64,000 bases of DNA from Domibacillus mangrovi (lineage in GTDB: Bacteria; Bacillota; Bacilli; Bacillales; Domibacillaceae). The translations under genes were made by a program, and so were the position numbers. The DNA lies in NCBI RefSeq assembly GCF_001906925.1, contig NZ_MRWQ01000004.1, forward strand, positions 124,001-188,000, written 5' to 3'. Shown one piece after another: positions 9,499-18,337 of the stretch; position 1 is the first letter of the stretch; each line of letters starts with the position of its first letter. The notes below the pieces were generated by a model, which saw only the letters and a program-made list of their open reading frames with translations, did not search any database and was not told the origin of the DNA.

Positions 9499-11208
9499 AT
9501 GGGATTACGCAATGCTAAAATAGGTAAGAAATTATTTATATTAATTTTTATATCGAACATTATTTTTGTTGTGATCGGCGGTACGGGATACTTTTTTATG
9601 CACAAAATGGATAAAGATTCGAATAAAATGTATGAGGATGCATTACTTCCTATAAAATGGCAATCGCAAATTCGTACAAACAATCGGGCAATTGATGGTT
9701 TTGTATTAGAGTCATTACTCAGTTCAGGTGCAAAAGAGAGACAGGAATCAATGGACCAAATTGATGTGCTAAAGACTGAGAATGAAACATTGCTTAATCA
9801 ACTGGAGGAGAGTCGCTTATCCGAGATTGAGTTAAAGAAACTATCTCAATATAGGGCAGAAGATCAAAAATATTTCAGTATAGTACAGACTGTGTTTAAT
9901 TTGGGTTCTTCAGGACAAATAGAAGAAGCTTATTCGAAGTATCAAAACGATGCCAAGCCTTCTAGAAAAAGTGCCAATACATTAATGCGGGAAGTAGGCG
10001 ATTATTTAGAAGGGTATGCAGACCGGTTAAATAAAGGTATAACAAAAGATAGTCAAGTTAGTACGGTCATTATGGTGGCAGTGATTTTCATAGCTATTGC
10101 TATAAAAGTCGTGATTGGATTGAGCATTTCCCGCATGATTATTAATCCATTAAAAGAGATTCAGGTACTGATGGGTAATGCGGAGAGGGGCGATTTAACC
10201 GTTGAAGGGTCATACAGATCAAAAGATGAAGTCGGTTTATTAACGGTATCTTTTAATCGTATGATGTTGAGATTTAGAGAATTGATGGGACAAGTGAATA
10301 GCAACGCAGAACAAGTGGCTGCTTCGTCTGAAGAATTGACAGCAAGTGCAGAGGAATCAACGAAAGCGAGCGAACAAATTTCTATTACGATTCAGGAAGT
10401 GGCAAGTGGAGCAGATCGTCAAGTAAAAAGTACCGAGGAAAGCTCTGACGTAATAGGGAATATGGTGTTGAGTGTTCAGCAAATTGCTTCGAATGCACAA
10501 GGATTGTTTGTCAATGCTGAGGCCGCTTCACAAAAGGCAGTAGAAGGAAACGAAGCTATTCAATCAACGATTGAACAAATGAATTCTATTAATCGGACTG
10601 TTACTCAATTATCGCAAGTAGTAAAAGGTTTGGGAGAACGCTCACAAGATATCGGAAAGATTATTGAAATGATCACAAACATTGCCTCACAGACCAATCT
10701 TTTAGCATTAAATGCGGCGATCGAATCGGCAAGAGCGGGAGAACATGGGCGGGGATTTGCTGTCGTAGCAGATGAAGTGCGTAATCTAGCGGAACAATCG
10801 GCGGAATCGGCTCGAAATATTTCAGAACTTATCGCTTTAATACAAGATGAGACACAATTTGCTGTTCAAACGATGGAACAAACGACTCTTGAGGTAACGG
10901 AAGGGATCGGTGTTGTGAATAAAGCGGGAGAATCGTTTGCGCAAATACGAAATTCTGTCGATGAGGTATCGTTGCAGATCAAGGAAGTGTCAGAGGTAGC
11001 TGAACAATTATCGGCAGGGTCTGAACAAGTGATGCAGTCAGAAAAACTATTAGCTGAAATAGCTGAGGGAACTGCTTTGGGAACACAAAATGCGGCGTCG
11101 GCAGTTGAAGAACAATTAGCATCGATGGAAGAAATATTAGCGGCCGCTAGTTCATTAGCTTACATGGCTGAAGAGCTGCAAGATCAAGTTGGAAGATTTA
11201 AAGTGTAG
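9499..11208 (+). CDS. Methyl-accepting chemotaxis protein
   Basis: A 569-residue transmembrane chemoreceptor. TM1 is about 9-31, a helical periplasm-side four-helix-bundle-type ligand domain spans about 35-185 (its [15 protein letters not shown]-like heptads suit that fold), TM2 about 188-208, HAMP about 209-262, and a long coiled-coil signalling domain follows. The hairpin tip, about 390-425, has the near-invariant [20 protein letters not shown] stretch that contacts CheA and CheW. AAGGAG is 8 bases before ATG 9499; GTG 9490 overlaps that site. No C-terminal CheR-binding pentapeptide is seen. Ligand unknown. No other chemotaxis genes lie in the window. Confidence 0.93.
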   Translation: MGLRNAKIGKKLFILIFISNIIFVVIGGTGYFFMHKMDKDSNKMYEDALLPIKWQSQIRTNNRAIDGFVLESLLSSGAKERQESMDQIDVLKTENETLLNQLEESRLSEIELKKLSQYRAEDQKYFSIVQTVFNLGSSGQIEEAYSKYQNDAKPSRKSANTLMREVGDYLEGYADRLNKGITKDSQVSTVIMVAVIFIAIAIKVVIGLSISRMIINPLKEIQVLMGNAERGDLTVEGSYRSKDEVGLLTVSFNRMMLRFRELMGQVNSNAEQVAASSEELTASAEESTKASEQISITIQEVASGADRQVKSTEESSDVIGNMVLSVQQIASNAQGLFVNAEAASQKAVEGNEAIQSTIEQMNSINRTVTQLSQVVKGLGERSQDIGKIIEMITNIASQTNLLALNAAIESARAGEHGRGFAVVADEVRNLAEQSAESARNISELIALIQDETQFAVQTMEQTTLEVTEGIGVVNKAGESFAQIRNSVDEVSLQIKEVSEVAEQLSAGSEQVMQSEKLLAEIAEGTALGTQNAASAVEEQLASMEEILAAASSLAYMAEELQDQVGRFKV

Positions 11209-11270
11209 AAAACGTTTTTTATAATTGAAGCGTTGTTTGTTCAAAAAAGCAAGTTGCTGCGAGACGCATA

Positions 11271-11306
11271 AAAAGAACGGCGCGCTAATATAGCGGCCGT
11301 TCTTTT
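11271..11306. terminator. Bidirectional terminator between chemoreceptor and HAD genes
   Basis: AAAAGAACGGC pairs with GCGGCCGTTCTTTT; A run on one side and T run on the other allow use by both convergent genes. Confidence 0.85.
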
Positions 11307-11310
11307 CTTA

Positions 11311-12090
11311 TTAGTCTAACAATCCAACCATTTTTAATCCGTTTACGATGCCGTCTTCGTCTACGTTTGTCGTGACGTATTTGGCTGCTTTTATTGCATC
11401 TTCATGCCCATCGCCCATCGCCACGCTGTTCACAACTGTTTTGAGCATCTCCACGTCGTTTAAGCCATCGCCAAATGCATAAACATTTTCCGGCGCAATA
11501 TCAAGTCTGTCAATGATTTTTTGAATGCCTTTTGCTTTGGAGCCGCCTGCTGGAACGAGATCAACAGATAAAACATGCCAGCGAACGAAGTCGAATTCAG
11601 GGAATTCTTCTTCATATAATTTATCTTCGGGGTCTTTACAGAATAAGAGTGATTGATACAAGTCCCGTCCTTCATGGTAATTCGGGTCGTGTGAGGGGAA
11701 GAAGTCAACTTTTAACGAATTGATCCCGACTGTCATATCTTCATTATGCAGGGTGTTCCTTCCCATATTTTCGTGATCCATATACACAATTGGATGATCA
11801 CGTTTAATCGCAACGTCTGTCAGTCTCAAAAGTGCTTCTTTATTAAGCTCATTTTTGTAAATCGGTTCACCTTTAAATACAACGTACTGTCCGTTGTAGC
11901 TGACGAATGTATCGATATCGAGTTCTTCGCGCAGGTTTTCGAACATAAACGGTGCGCGCCCTGTTGCAATCGCCACTTCGTACCCTTTTTCTTGTAGGTC
12001 GCGGACCGCTTGCTTTGTCGAAGCCGGCAGCTTTTTATCGTGGTCATACAAAGTGCCGTCTATATCGAAAAAAATAATTTTCTGATTCAT
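11311..12090 (-). CDS. Cof-type HAD-superfamily phosphatase
   Basis: A 259-residue cytosolic phosphatase. Motif I is FFDIDGTLYD (nucleophile Asp at residue 8), a Lys of motif III lies near KAKGIQKII, and motif IV is GDGLNDVEML. The large type-II cap between places it in the Cof/IIB group, which hydrolyses sugar phosphates, flavin or pyridoxal phosphates. GGAG seven bases upstream sets the start at the ATG of MNQKIIFFD rather than the upstream ATG. Substrate unknown. It converges with the chemoreceptor gene across a shared terminator. Confidence 0.88.
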   Translation of the reverse strand: MNQKIIFFDIDGTLYDHDKKLPASTKQAVRDLQEKGYEVAIATGRAPFMFENLREELDIDTFVSYNGQYVVFKGEPIYKNELNKEALLRLTDVAIKRDHPIVYMDHENMGRNTLHNEDMTVGINSLKVDFFPSHDPNYHEGRDLYQSLLFCKDPEDKLYEEEFPEFDFVRWHVLSVDLVPAGGSKAKGIQKIIDRLDIAPENVYAFGDGLNDVEMLKTVVNSVAMGDGHEDAIKAAKYVTTNVDEDGIVNGLKMVGLLD

Positions 12091-12413
12091 GTCGGTCTCC
12101 TTCATTGTTTATTCTTCTTATACCATACTAACAAAGGTCGTTTGTTTGAACAATAGCGGGAATCATCAGAAAAGTATGTATACGGTAGATTCAACGATTC
12201 ATTTTCGACGAACGTAAGGAATATTGCGCATGATGAGAGTGAATATGACATTTCCAAGTAGTATGGTTGTTTAAAGGTGAGCTCTTTTGAACGTCCGTAC
12301 TTTTATTTTCAAAATGGATGAAAACAACTCGAAATCGTCCTTCTATTCATTACATTTTTTGAATGAAGTGAACCATACTAGGAGAAAGGCTGAATGATAA
12401 AGGGTGTGAAATA
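12091..12413. other. Gene-free interval between divergent HAD and MFS genes
   Basis: About 320 bases holding the start regions of two divergent genes. No hairpin, repeat copy or clear promoter was recognised. Confidence 0.5.
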
Positions 12414-13643
12414 ATGACATCATTAGGTTGGAAAGAAAGTGGTTCGCCTATGAAAGTGTTGCTCTTTGGTGTATTGTTGTCTCATTTAGGCACCTACATG
12501 GTCGTTCCACTGCTCCCCATATTTTTAAAGCTGGAGAAGGGGATGACGATTGCGGAAATTGGATTAATCTTGGCGATGTCGCCTTTTACATTTCAGGCAG
12601 GCAGTCTGCTTGGCGGATGGTTAGCTGATCTGATCGGAAGAAGAAGCATCATAGCCATTGGAGCATGGATCAATGCAGCAGCGATCGTCGGTTTTGGCGT
12701 TTTTGATCAATTGTGGATGTTTATTAGTATGGGTTTGCTTAGCGGATTGGGTGTCGGATTCAATGCTCCGTCTACAAAAGCAGCCATCGCTGCCCTTGCC
12801 TCTGAGGAAGGCAACAAAACCACAGCATTTTCTTTAAGGGGAATTGCGGCTAATATCGGTATCGCCATTGCGGGACTTTTCACTTATTTTATTTTAGGTG
12901 GAGCATCCACCCTTATTTTTTATGTATCGGCAGGGCTATACATATTGTTAGGGATCATAAGCTGGCTTATGTTGCCTAAAGGATGCGGCGATGAGCCATG
13001 CAAAAGCGTTCCATTTCATTCATATGTGGAGATACTTAAAAATAAAGCATTTGTTGTTTTTTCACTGGTCAGCATCCTTATTTGGATGCTCTATACTCAG
13101 CTGTCCTTAAGTTTGCCTTTACGAGCGGAAGCTATATTGCCAAATCCCGGTGCTATCAGCTTGATTTGGACCGTTAACGCTGTGATAGTCGTTGTTTTGC
13201 AAACATCGATTTCTAAATGGTTTATTCAAAAAATTCATCCTATGTATTCTTTATGTGTAGGTATGTTATTTATTGGAGGAGGACTAGGCTCTATTTATTT
13301 CGCTACTAATTTTTATGGTTTACTGTTAAGTGGAGCCGTCTTTATTATCGGTGAAATGTTCATTTTACCGACAATGGATGCGACTGTATCTAGACTCGGA
13401 ACTGCACGAATGATCGGTGTATTCTTCGGTATAACGAATTTTATTTCTGGAATAGGAGAAGGTGCGGGTAAATTTGCAGGCGGTCAATTGCTTAGTTTAG
13501 GTACATCATCAGTTGTCCCTTGGCTGACTTTTGCTTTAGGTGCATTAGTCATTAGCGGAATACTAGCTGCGTTAAGATTTTGGAAGCCATTGCAATCCTC
13601 ACTGGCTGAAATAAGAGAAGAAGCGGGACAAGCAGGTAAGTAA
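12414..13643 (+). CDS. Major facilitator superfamily transporter
   Basis: A 409-residue 12-helix carrier. The MFS signature between helices 2 and 3 is present as GGWLADLIGRRS (about 67-78), and helix 5 carries the GLGVGFNAPSTKAAIA-type stretch seen in drug/proton antiporters. AAAGGGTG precedes ATG 12414 at suitable spacing. The short linker between the two halves includes a Cys pair (GCGDEPC), unusual but of unknown meaning. Multidrug or sugar export are family possibilities; the sequence does not settle it. Monocistronic. Confidence 0.85.
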   Translation: MTSLGWKESGSPMKVLLFGVLLSHLGTYMVVPLLPIFLKLEKGMTIAEIGLILAMSPFTFQAGSLLGGWLADLIGRRSIIAIGAWINAAAIVGFGVFDQLWMFISMGLLSGLGVGFNAPSTKAAIAALASEEGNKTTAFSLRGIAANIGIAIAGLFTYFILGGASTLIFYVSAGLYILLGIISWLMLPKGCGDEPCKSVPFHSYVEILKNKAFVVFSLVSILIWMLYTQLSLSLPLRAEAILPNPGAISLIWTVNAVIVVVLQTSISKWFIQKIHPMYSLCVGMLFIGGGLGSIYFATNFYGLLLSGAVFIIGEMFILPTMDATVSRLGTARMIGVFFGITNFISGIGEGAGKFAGGQLLSLGTSSVVPWLTFALGALVISGILAALRFWKPLQSSLAEIREEAGQAGK

Positions 13644-13677
13644 CAATGATGGTTCCGATCATCGTTCTTACTTACCT
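13632..13677 (+). other. Long hairpin over the MFS stop codon
   Basis: CAGGTAAGTAA...AATGATGG pairs with CGATCATCGTT...TTACTTACCTG around a TTCC loop. No T run follows, so it is not a classical terminator; it may protect the mRNA 3' end. Confidence 0.6.
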
Positions 13678-13721
13678 GATTAGACAAACGCCTTAGTAAC
13701 ATGAAAATTGAGCAAATAGAC

Positions 13722-13754
13722 AAGACTAGATTCTTAAAAAGGATCTGGTCTTTT
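13722..13754 (+). terminator. Probable terminator for the MFS gene
   Basis: AAGACTAGATTC pairs imperfectly with GGATCTGGTCTT, followed by TTTT. Confidence 0.6.
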
Positions 13755-13820
13755 GAGTGGAAGTTCAATGAGAGAAAAACGAGGCTTATTGTAGATGACA
13801 CAATAGATCAAGATGAATCG

Positions 13821-14189
13821 TCATTTACGTATACCCCGAGAGTGTAGAATATAGAGCAATACTAACATAACGATGTCTAATCGCGCGTTAAAAGAAAATT
13901 GGACAAATCCTGACTGCAAGGATGAAACTTTTGTTAATAACAGGGCAGCAATCATGATGATGATTAAAGGAATCGTTGCCAGTTTAACGCCTTTATTCAC
14001 GAGTATAAAAATCCCGCAAATTATTTCAATAATCGCAATGACATAAACCGTATTTTGCGAAAATGGCGGTCCTAAACTAATCAAATAATGGCCTAATTCA
14101 GGACTTAATAGTTTCATCAATCCAGATGTAATAAAAACATAAGCGACTAAATACCGGATAAGCTTAATTGTCGATAAGGAAGTATGAAT
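13821..14189 (-). CDS. DoxX-family small membrane protein (apparent ATT start)
   Basis: Four-helix inner-membrane protein of the DoxX/DoxD type; members take part in quinone-linked or redox stress processes, mostly poorly defined. The helices and the YVFITSGLMKLLSPEL motif after helix 1 are typical. The frame has no ATG, GTG or TTG at a useful place: a strong AAAGGGGGG site (14198-14206) stands 8 bases before ATT 14189, giving a product of about 122 residues. The only standard-type alternative is TTG 14237, which lacks correct spacing to a ribosome site. Confidence in the protein is good; in the start, moderate. Confidence 0.75.
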   Translation of the reverse strand: MHTSLSTIKLIRYLVAYVFITSGLMKLLSPELGHYLISLGPPFSQNTVYVIAIIEIICGIFILVNKGVKLATIPLIIIMIAALLLTKVSSLQSGFVQFSFNARLDIVMLVLLYILHSRGIRK

Positions 14190-14407
14190 GTGAATTTCCC
14201 CCCTTTGTAAAACGATATGAATAAAGAGAGTAAACAATCACCAAAAGTTAAAAATAGAGTGCGGCCGTTAGGGGATGGGTAAAGAGAAAGGATAGGATGA
14301 CAGTTAGCGAATCTTTACATAATAAGCAAAGCTTTCTGATAGATCAAAATGATCACGCTCAAAAGATATGGAAGGCAGTTGATAAAAGGAGGCGGTATGT
14401 TTTTAAT

Positions 14408-14442
14408 GAGCAGCCGTTTTTTTGCAGGCAAAAACGGCTCAC
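14408..14442 (-). terminator. Possible terminator of the CDF gene
   Basis: AGCCGTTTTT and AAAAACGGCT pair around a short loop just beyond the CDF stop codon; the T run on the minus strand is interrupted. Confidence 0.45.
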
Positions 14443-14445
14443 TGT

Positions 14446-15318
14446 TCAGCAGCCGTTCGGTTCAATGTGAATATGGGTGGCACGTATGTCATGTTCTTGC
14501 ACTAGCACTTCTTCGATATATTCAGTAATGTCGTGGCTTTCGATGACGTTTAAATCTGGATCGACTAAAATGACGACGTCCACGAATGTGACATTTCCGT
14601 GTGAGCGCGCTTTAATGCTTGGTACATCACGAACGCCAGGTACTTTTGCAACAGATTTTTGTATATCTTCAATTTTATGAAGATCAAATGCATCTGTTAA
14701 TGTGAGGGAGGCTTCAGTGAAAATATCCCAAGCTGTTTTTAAAATAATTAACCCAACGACGAAGGCAGTCAATGTATCGAGCCAGTCCACACCTAACCGT
14801 GCGCCGATAATTCCGATAAATGCGCCAATACTCACTAGTGCATCGGAGCGGTTGTCGTGTGCAGCAGCCAAGATGGACGAGCTATTAATTTTTTTGGCTA
14901 GCCGCGCGTTGTATGTGTAGATGCCATACATGACAGCAGCAGCGAAAAGAGCAGTCCAGGCAGTGATCATGTCTGGTGTTTCATGGTGGGCGTGAAAGAA
15001 TGACTTGCCGGCATCGATGAGCACTTGGATAGCGACGGATGCCATAATGAATGCCGCGATAAGCGAAGCAACGGTTTCAGCACGGAAATGACCGTAGTGG
15101 TGATTTTCATCGGGTGGCTTCCGAGCAATTTTTAAGCCAATCAAAATGGCGATGGAAGCAATAATATCGGTGGAATTGTTAAGGCCGTCTGCTTTTAATG
15201 CTTCTGAAGCACCGATCCAGCCGATTGTTAGTTTTAATGTTGAAAGAAACAAGTAGGCGATAATACTAATCCAAGCGCCCCGTTCTCCTTTTTTAAGGTT
15301 GTCATAAGCAGTATCCAC
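14446..15318 (-). CDS. Cation diffusion facilitator (probable Mn/Zn-type metal exporter)
   Basis: A 290-residue CDF transporter that exports divalent metal in exchange for protons. Six helices span about 15-210; metal-site motifs are ADGLNNSTD in helix 2 and HDNRSDA in helix 5. The Asn-Asp pair in helix 2 resembles manganese-exporting CDFs such as B. subtilis MneP/MneS. The cytosolic C-terminal domain ends with the THIHIEP motif typical of the family. GGAGG lies 9 bases before GTG 15318. No yybP-ykoY-type manganese riboswitch was seen in the upstream 150 bases. Metal specificity is inferred. Confidence 0.88.
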   Translation of the reverse strand: MDTAYDNLKKGERGAWISIIAYLFLSTLKLTIGWIGASEALKADGLNNSTDIIASIAILIGLKIARKPPDENHHYGHFRAETVASLIAAFIMASVAIQVLIDAGKSFFHAHHETPDMITAWTALFAAAVMYGIYTYNARLAKKINSSSILAAAHDNRSDALVSIGAFIGIIGARLGVDWLDTLTAFVVGLIILKTAWDIFTEASLTLTDAFDLHKIEDIQKSVAKVPGVRDVPSIKARSHGNVTFVDVVILVDPDLNVIESHDITEYIEEVLVQEHDIRATHIHIEPNGC

Positions 15319-15458
15319 GAGATGGTTCCTCCAATAAAAAATAGTGTATCCATCATAGCAGATGCTATTCGGGTGGGTCTACGGCAACAAGATTGTGTGT
15401 GGCACAACAAGTTGTACATACGCTACAAAATAGTTGAAGACCATTAAATTTCCCTGCG

Positions 15459-15500
15459 AAAAAAGGCTGTCCAAGTCAGATGATCTGATTTGGGCAACCA
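15459..15500 (-). terminator. Terminator after the SLH-domain gene
   Basis: On the minus strand GGTTGCCCAAATCAGA pairs with TCTGACTTGGACAGCC and is followed by TTTTTT. Confidence 0.8.
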
Positions 15501-15510
15501 TTTCTTTAGC

Positions 15511-16476
15511 CTATTGGTAGTAACTCCATGAATGTTCGTAGTCGAGTGAGAGGTTTTGCAGAGCTGGTCGTTGTTTCACCTCGGTACGGGCAAAGTAAGC
15601 TGCTACTGTTTTTTGTTGGTTAGCATCGATGACAATGTTTTCGAATGAGCGAGGTGACGTCATATCTGCAACGACCGTATTACCGGCGTGCAATGTGTAT
15701 TGGCCTTTAATGTTAAACACTTTATTGCGAGAATTGTTGTACAAGATGAGAGTCATTTTAATGCGGCCGTCTGATTCGTGGACAGCGCTCTTAATGCCGA
15801 CTTGAACCCCTGTCCGGAATTTCGCTTCAAGTGCACGTGCGATAAAGACAGAAAACTCGGTCCGGTTAATTTCACTGTAAGGCATAAAGTAACCATTGCT
15901 GCCACTCGCAATGCCAGCGCTGCCAAGGGATAATGCATATTGATAGAACCAATCTGTACTTTTTACATCTTTAAAAGAGACGACGTATGCCGGCTTCATA
16001 TTGAAGCCTTCTGCGATAATTTTCGCCATTTGAGAGCGTTTCAATTTACCAGACGGATTAAAGTAGTTTGCCTTGCTGAAAACATCATATTTCGTTAAGA
16101 CTGCGATTGATTGGTAGGCAGGATGAGACGTTGAAATATCTTGGAATCCAGGATTCGGTGCCGACTCATTTTGAATGCCAAGCGCTTTCGCTAACATAAT
16201 TGCGGCATGTTCCCGTTTGACGGAATCATTTGTGCCGAACTTTCCATTTTTATATCCTTGAATAATGCCTTTTTGTACAAGGTAATCGATTTCATCTCCT
16301 GCCCAGAAGCCAGAAGGTACGTCACTAAATCTTACAGCAGCAGAGCTTGTCCCATTGGATTGTGCCGTCGTGCCAGATGAGTTGTTTTCCACTACATCGG
16401 CTGAAGAGCTTGCAGCTGGAATGAGTAAAGCAATCGTTAAAACTGCCGCACATAAACTGTGTAATTTCCTTTTCAT
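15511..16476 (-). CDS. Secreted S-layer homology (SLH) domain protein
   Basis: About 321 residues. An N-terminal signal peptide (KRK, hydrophobic core, cut near ASSSA-DV at about 28) is followed by a short Ser/Thr-rich linker and three SLH repeats at roughly 48-105, 110-165 and 168-220, each with the FxDVP/W..YI type pattern. SLH domains bind pyruvylated wall polymers and anchor proteins to the cell surface. The last 95 residues form a beta-rich region not recognised. GGGGTG is 7 bases before ATG 16476. No csaB or S-layer gene is nearby in the window. Confidence 0.88.
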   Translation of the reverse strand: MKRKLHSLCAAVLTIALLIPAASSSADVVENNSSGTTAQSNGTSSAAVRFSDVPSGFWAGDEIDYLVQKGIIQGYKNGKFGTNDSVKREHAAIMLAKALGIQNESAPNPGFQDISTSHPAYQSIAVLTKYDVFSKANYFNPSGKLKRSQMAKIIAEGFNMKPAYVVSFKDVKSTDWFYQYALSLGSAGIASGSNGYFMPYSEINRTEFSVFIARALEAKFRTGVQVGIKSAVHESDGRIKMTLILYNNSRNKVFNIKGQYTLHAGNTVVADMTSPRSFENIVIDANQQKTVAAYFARTEVKQRPALQNLSLDYEHSWSYYQ

Positions 16477-16661
16477 CTTCACACCCCGTTATAAAATTAA
16501 ATTCTACTTATATACATTTTAACAATTAAGGAAAGTATTTCATATAAGGAATGTAAAAATGAGAAGTAAGGCACACATTTTCCTGTGTAAAAGGTATTTG
16601 GTTTGAGTAGAGCCATCCCTTCGCCTTCGGAAACTTGATTATTAAGAAGGTTTACGCTGTT

Positions 16662-17129
16662 TTAAACGGCTTTTTCAATTGCTTCGCTTCTTTTATCAGC
16701 AAGCCGCCAGTATAAATGGTGGTGACCATCATCAATCGTGACATCAATACGGAATTCGTTGGAATCGAGTCTGACTTTATGTTCACGTGCCCATTGCAAG
16801 ATGGTGCGAAAAGCAAATTGGATCTCGTCATCCCTTCCATGAAATTCGAGTAGTGCATACGATCCAGATGGAATAATCAAACTTGTCATACCGGACGGAA
16901 TAATATCAATTTGATTCACGTCCATTGCGATACAGTGCGTGTACAACTGACCTGCACGCTTTAAACAAATGTCCATTAAGTTTCCATCTGTCTGTCTCGG
17001 AATCTGGCTGGCTGCTTCTAAAAACCGTTTTGTCCACTCGGGTCTAAGTGCAGCGATTTCATCTTGTGTGCCCCTTATTTCAAACCCGACAACAGCGACA
17101 GTGCGTACATCTACAATTTTTGGCGTCAT
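16662..17129 (-). CDS. GyrI-like small-molecule-binding domain protein
   Basis: About 155 residues similar in layout to the GyrI/AraC effector-binding fold: begins VRTVAVVGFEIRGT, has the central SGxYALLEFHG strand and the YWRL region near the end. Such stand-alone domains bind hydrophobic small molecules or modulate gyrase. AAAGGAG is 8 bases before ATG 17129. No DNA-binding domain is attached. Function assignment rests on pattern only. Confidence 0.65.
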   Translation of the reverse strand: MTPKIVDVRTVAVVGFEIRGTQDEIAALRPEWTKRFLEAASQIPRQTDGNLMDICLKRAGQLYTHCIAMDVNQIDIIPSGMTSLIIPSGSYALLEFHGRDDEIQFAFRTILQWAREHKVRLDSNEFRIDVTIDDGHHHLYWRLADKRSEAIEKAV

Positions 17130-17278
17130 ATGATCAGCTCCTTTCTCCTTTTCATTACCCCTTTATCTACGTTTTCACACCGTTCTATTTGAGAATACAC
17201 CTCAATACATCCTGTAGGATTTTTTCAGAAAAGTAAGTATAATGAATGGGAAAAAACATATAAAAGGGGCGTTCAAAT

Positions 17279-18109
17279 ATGGCGATGGGTTATTTTAACG
17301 GGAAATTTATTCATTCAAGCGACCTAGTTTTACCGATAGAAGAACGTGGTCACCAATTTGGTGATGGTGTATATGAATTCATTCGAGTGTATAAAGGACG
17401 TCCGTTTATGATGAATCAGCATATGGAGCGCTTTTTTAAAAGTGCGGATGCCATTAGGCTGAACATTGGGAAAACAGCTGAAGATATTATAGCGATTGTA
17501 GAGGATCTAATTGAGCGGAGTGGCGAGACGAACTGCGACGTGTACATGCAGGCGACACGAGGTATTGCGCCTCGCAATCACTTATTTCCGAATGTAGAAG
17601 CATCTATTTCAATGACAGTGAAGCCGTTTAAGCTTATATCAGATGACATTCGTGCAGTAGGTGCGACAGTAAAGCTGCTGCCGGATGAACGGTGGCAACA
17701 TTGCTGGATTAAGTCGTTGAATTTACTTCCAAATATCTTGGCCAAACAAGAAGCATTTGAAGCAGGAGCTCTTGAAGCGGTACTCGTTCGTGATGGATTT
17801 ATTACAGAAGGGTCAAGTTCGAATTTTTTTATTGTGAAAAACGGCGAGATTTTGACAGCACCGGCAACGACTCATATTTTACACGGAATTACACGTATGG
17901 CCGTGAAAGAAATCGCGTTGGACCTTGGTATCAATCTGAAGGAGCAAAAATTTACGCCGCACGAATTGCTGGCTGCCGATGAAGCCTTTTTATCGAGCAC
18001 AGGCTTAGAAATATTGCCGGTAACAAAAGTGGATGGGCAGAAGATAGGCAATGGACGTCCAGGGATGGTTACGGTAACACTGTATGAGGAATTTTTGAAG
18101 AGAGTTTAA
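17279..18109 (+). CDS. dat: D-amino-acid transaminase
   Basis: PLP enzyme of fold type IV, 276 residues, interconverting D-alanine and D-glutamate with their 2-oxo acids and so feeding peptidoglycan precursors. The PLP lysine is K145 in WIKSLNLLPN; other family features are RGHQFGDGVYEFIRVYKG near residue 24 and EGSSSNFFIV near 177. AAGGGG lies 10 bases before ATG 17279. A branched-chain aminotransferase or aminodeoxychorismate lyase is less likely because of the N-terminal motif and length. Repeat copy R2 follows 40 bases after the stop. Confidence 0.93.
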   Translation: MAMGYFNGKFIHSSDLVLPIEERGHQFGDGVYEFIRVYKGRPFMMNQHMERFFKSADAIRLNIGKTAEDIIAIVEDLIERSGETNCDVYMQATRGIAPRNHLFPNVEASISMTVKPFKLISDDIRAVGATVKLLPDERWQHCWIKSLNLLPNILAKQEAFEAGALEAVLVRDGFITEGSSSNFFIVKNGEILTAPATTHILHGITRMAVKEIALDLGINLKEQKFTPHELLAADEAFLSSTGLEILPVTKVDGQKIGNGRPGMVTVTLYEEFLKRV

Positions 18110-18151
18110 TGAAAAATTAGTTGTTTCACGCGTAAAGTGCCTTCCTTTTGG

Positions 18152-18305
18152 TAAAGTGAATCTTCTATCAGTGGGGATTCTTTCATCTCCCGCTGATAGT
18201 TAGATGAACGAATCGGGCCTTTACGGGCAGTTGTCCCCCACTTAGCCTTTTTCGATTTCTCCAAGTCTTGAAGTGGGGTCTTACTGCCCGTTAATCTGCG
18301 ATAAA
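18152..18305 (-). repeat. Dispersed intergenic repeat, copy R2 (reverse orientation)
   Basis: About 154 bp, read on the minus strand: TTTATCGCAGATTAACGGGC start (a variant of the usual CCCGCATTAACGGGC), hairpin with CCCCACTT/AAGTGGGG, then GGCCCGATTCGTTC, a terminal stem CTATCAGCGG/CCACTGATAG and the end GAAGATTCACTTTA. It lacks the long middle module. It sits 30 bases upstream of the SGNH hydrolase start region. Confidence 0.85.
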
Positions 18306-18337
18306 ATAGAAAGAACGCTATTAGGGAGTGGGGCATC

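Noticed and set aside
13700-13846. 48-codon open frame MKIEQIDKTRF... after the MFS gene
   Set aside because: No ribosome site, and the first part is the MFS terminator hairpin.
14397-14529. ORF with a good ribosome site (AAAAGGAGGCGGT then ATG), about 43 codons
   Set aside because: It runs antisense into the CDF gene end and through its terminator hairpin, and the translation shows no protein-like pattern.
15319-15458. Manganese (yybP-ykoY) riboswitch before the CDF transporter
   Set aside because: The conserved GGGGAGUA and paired loop motifs are not seen in the upstream sequence.
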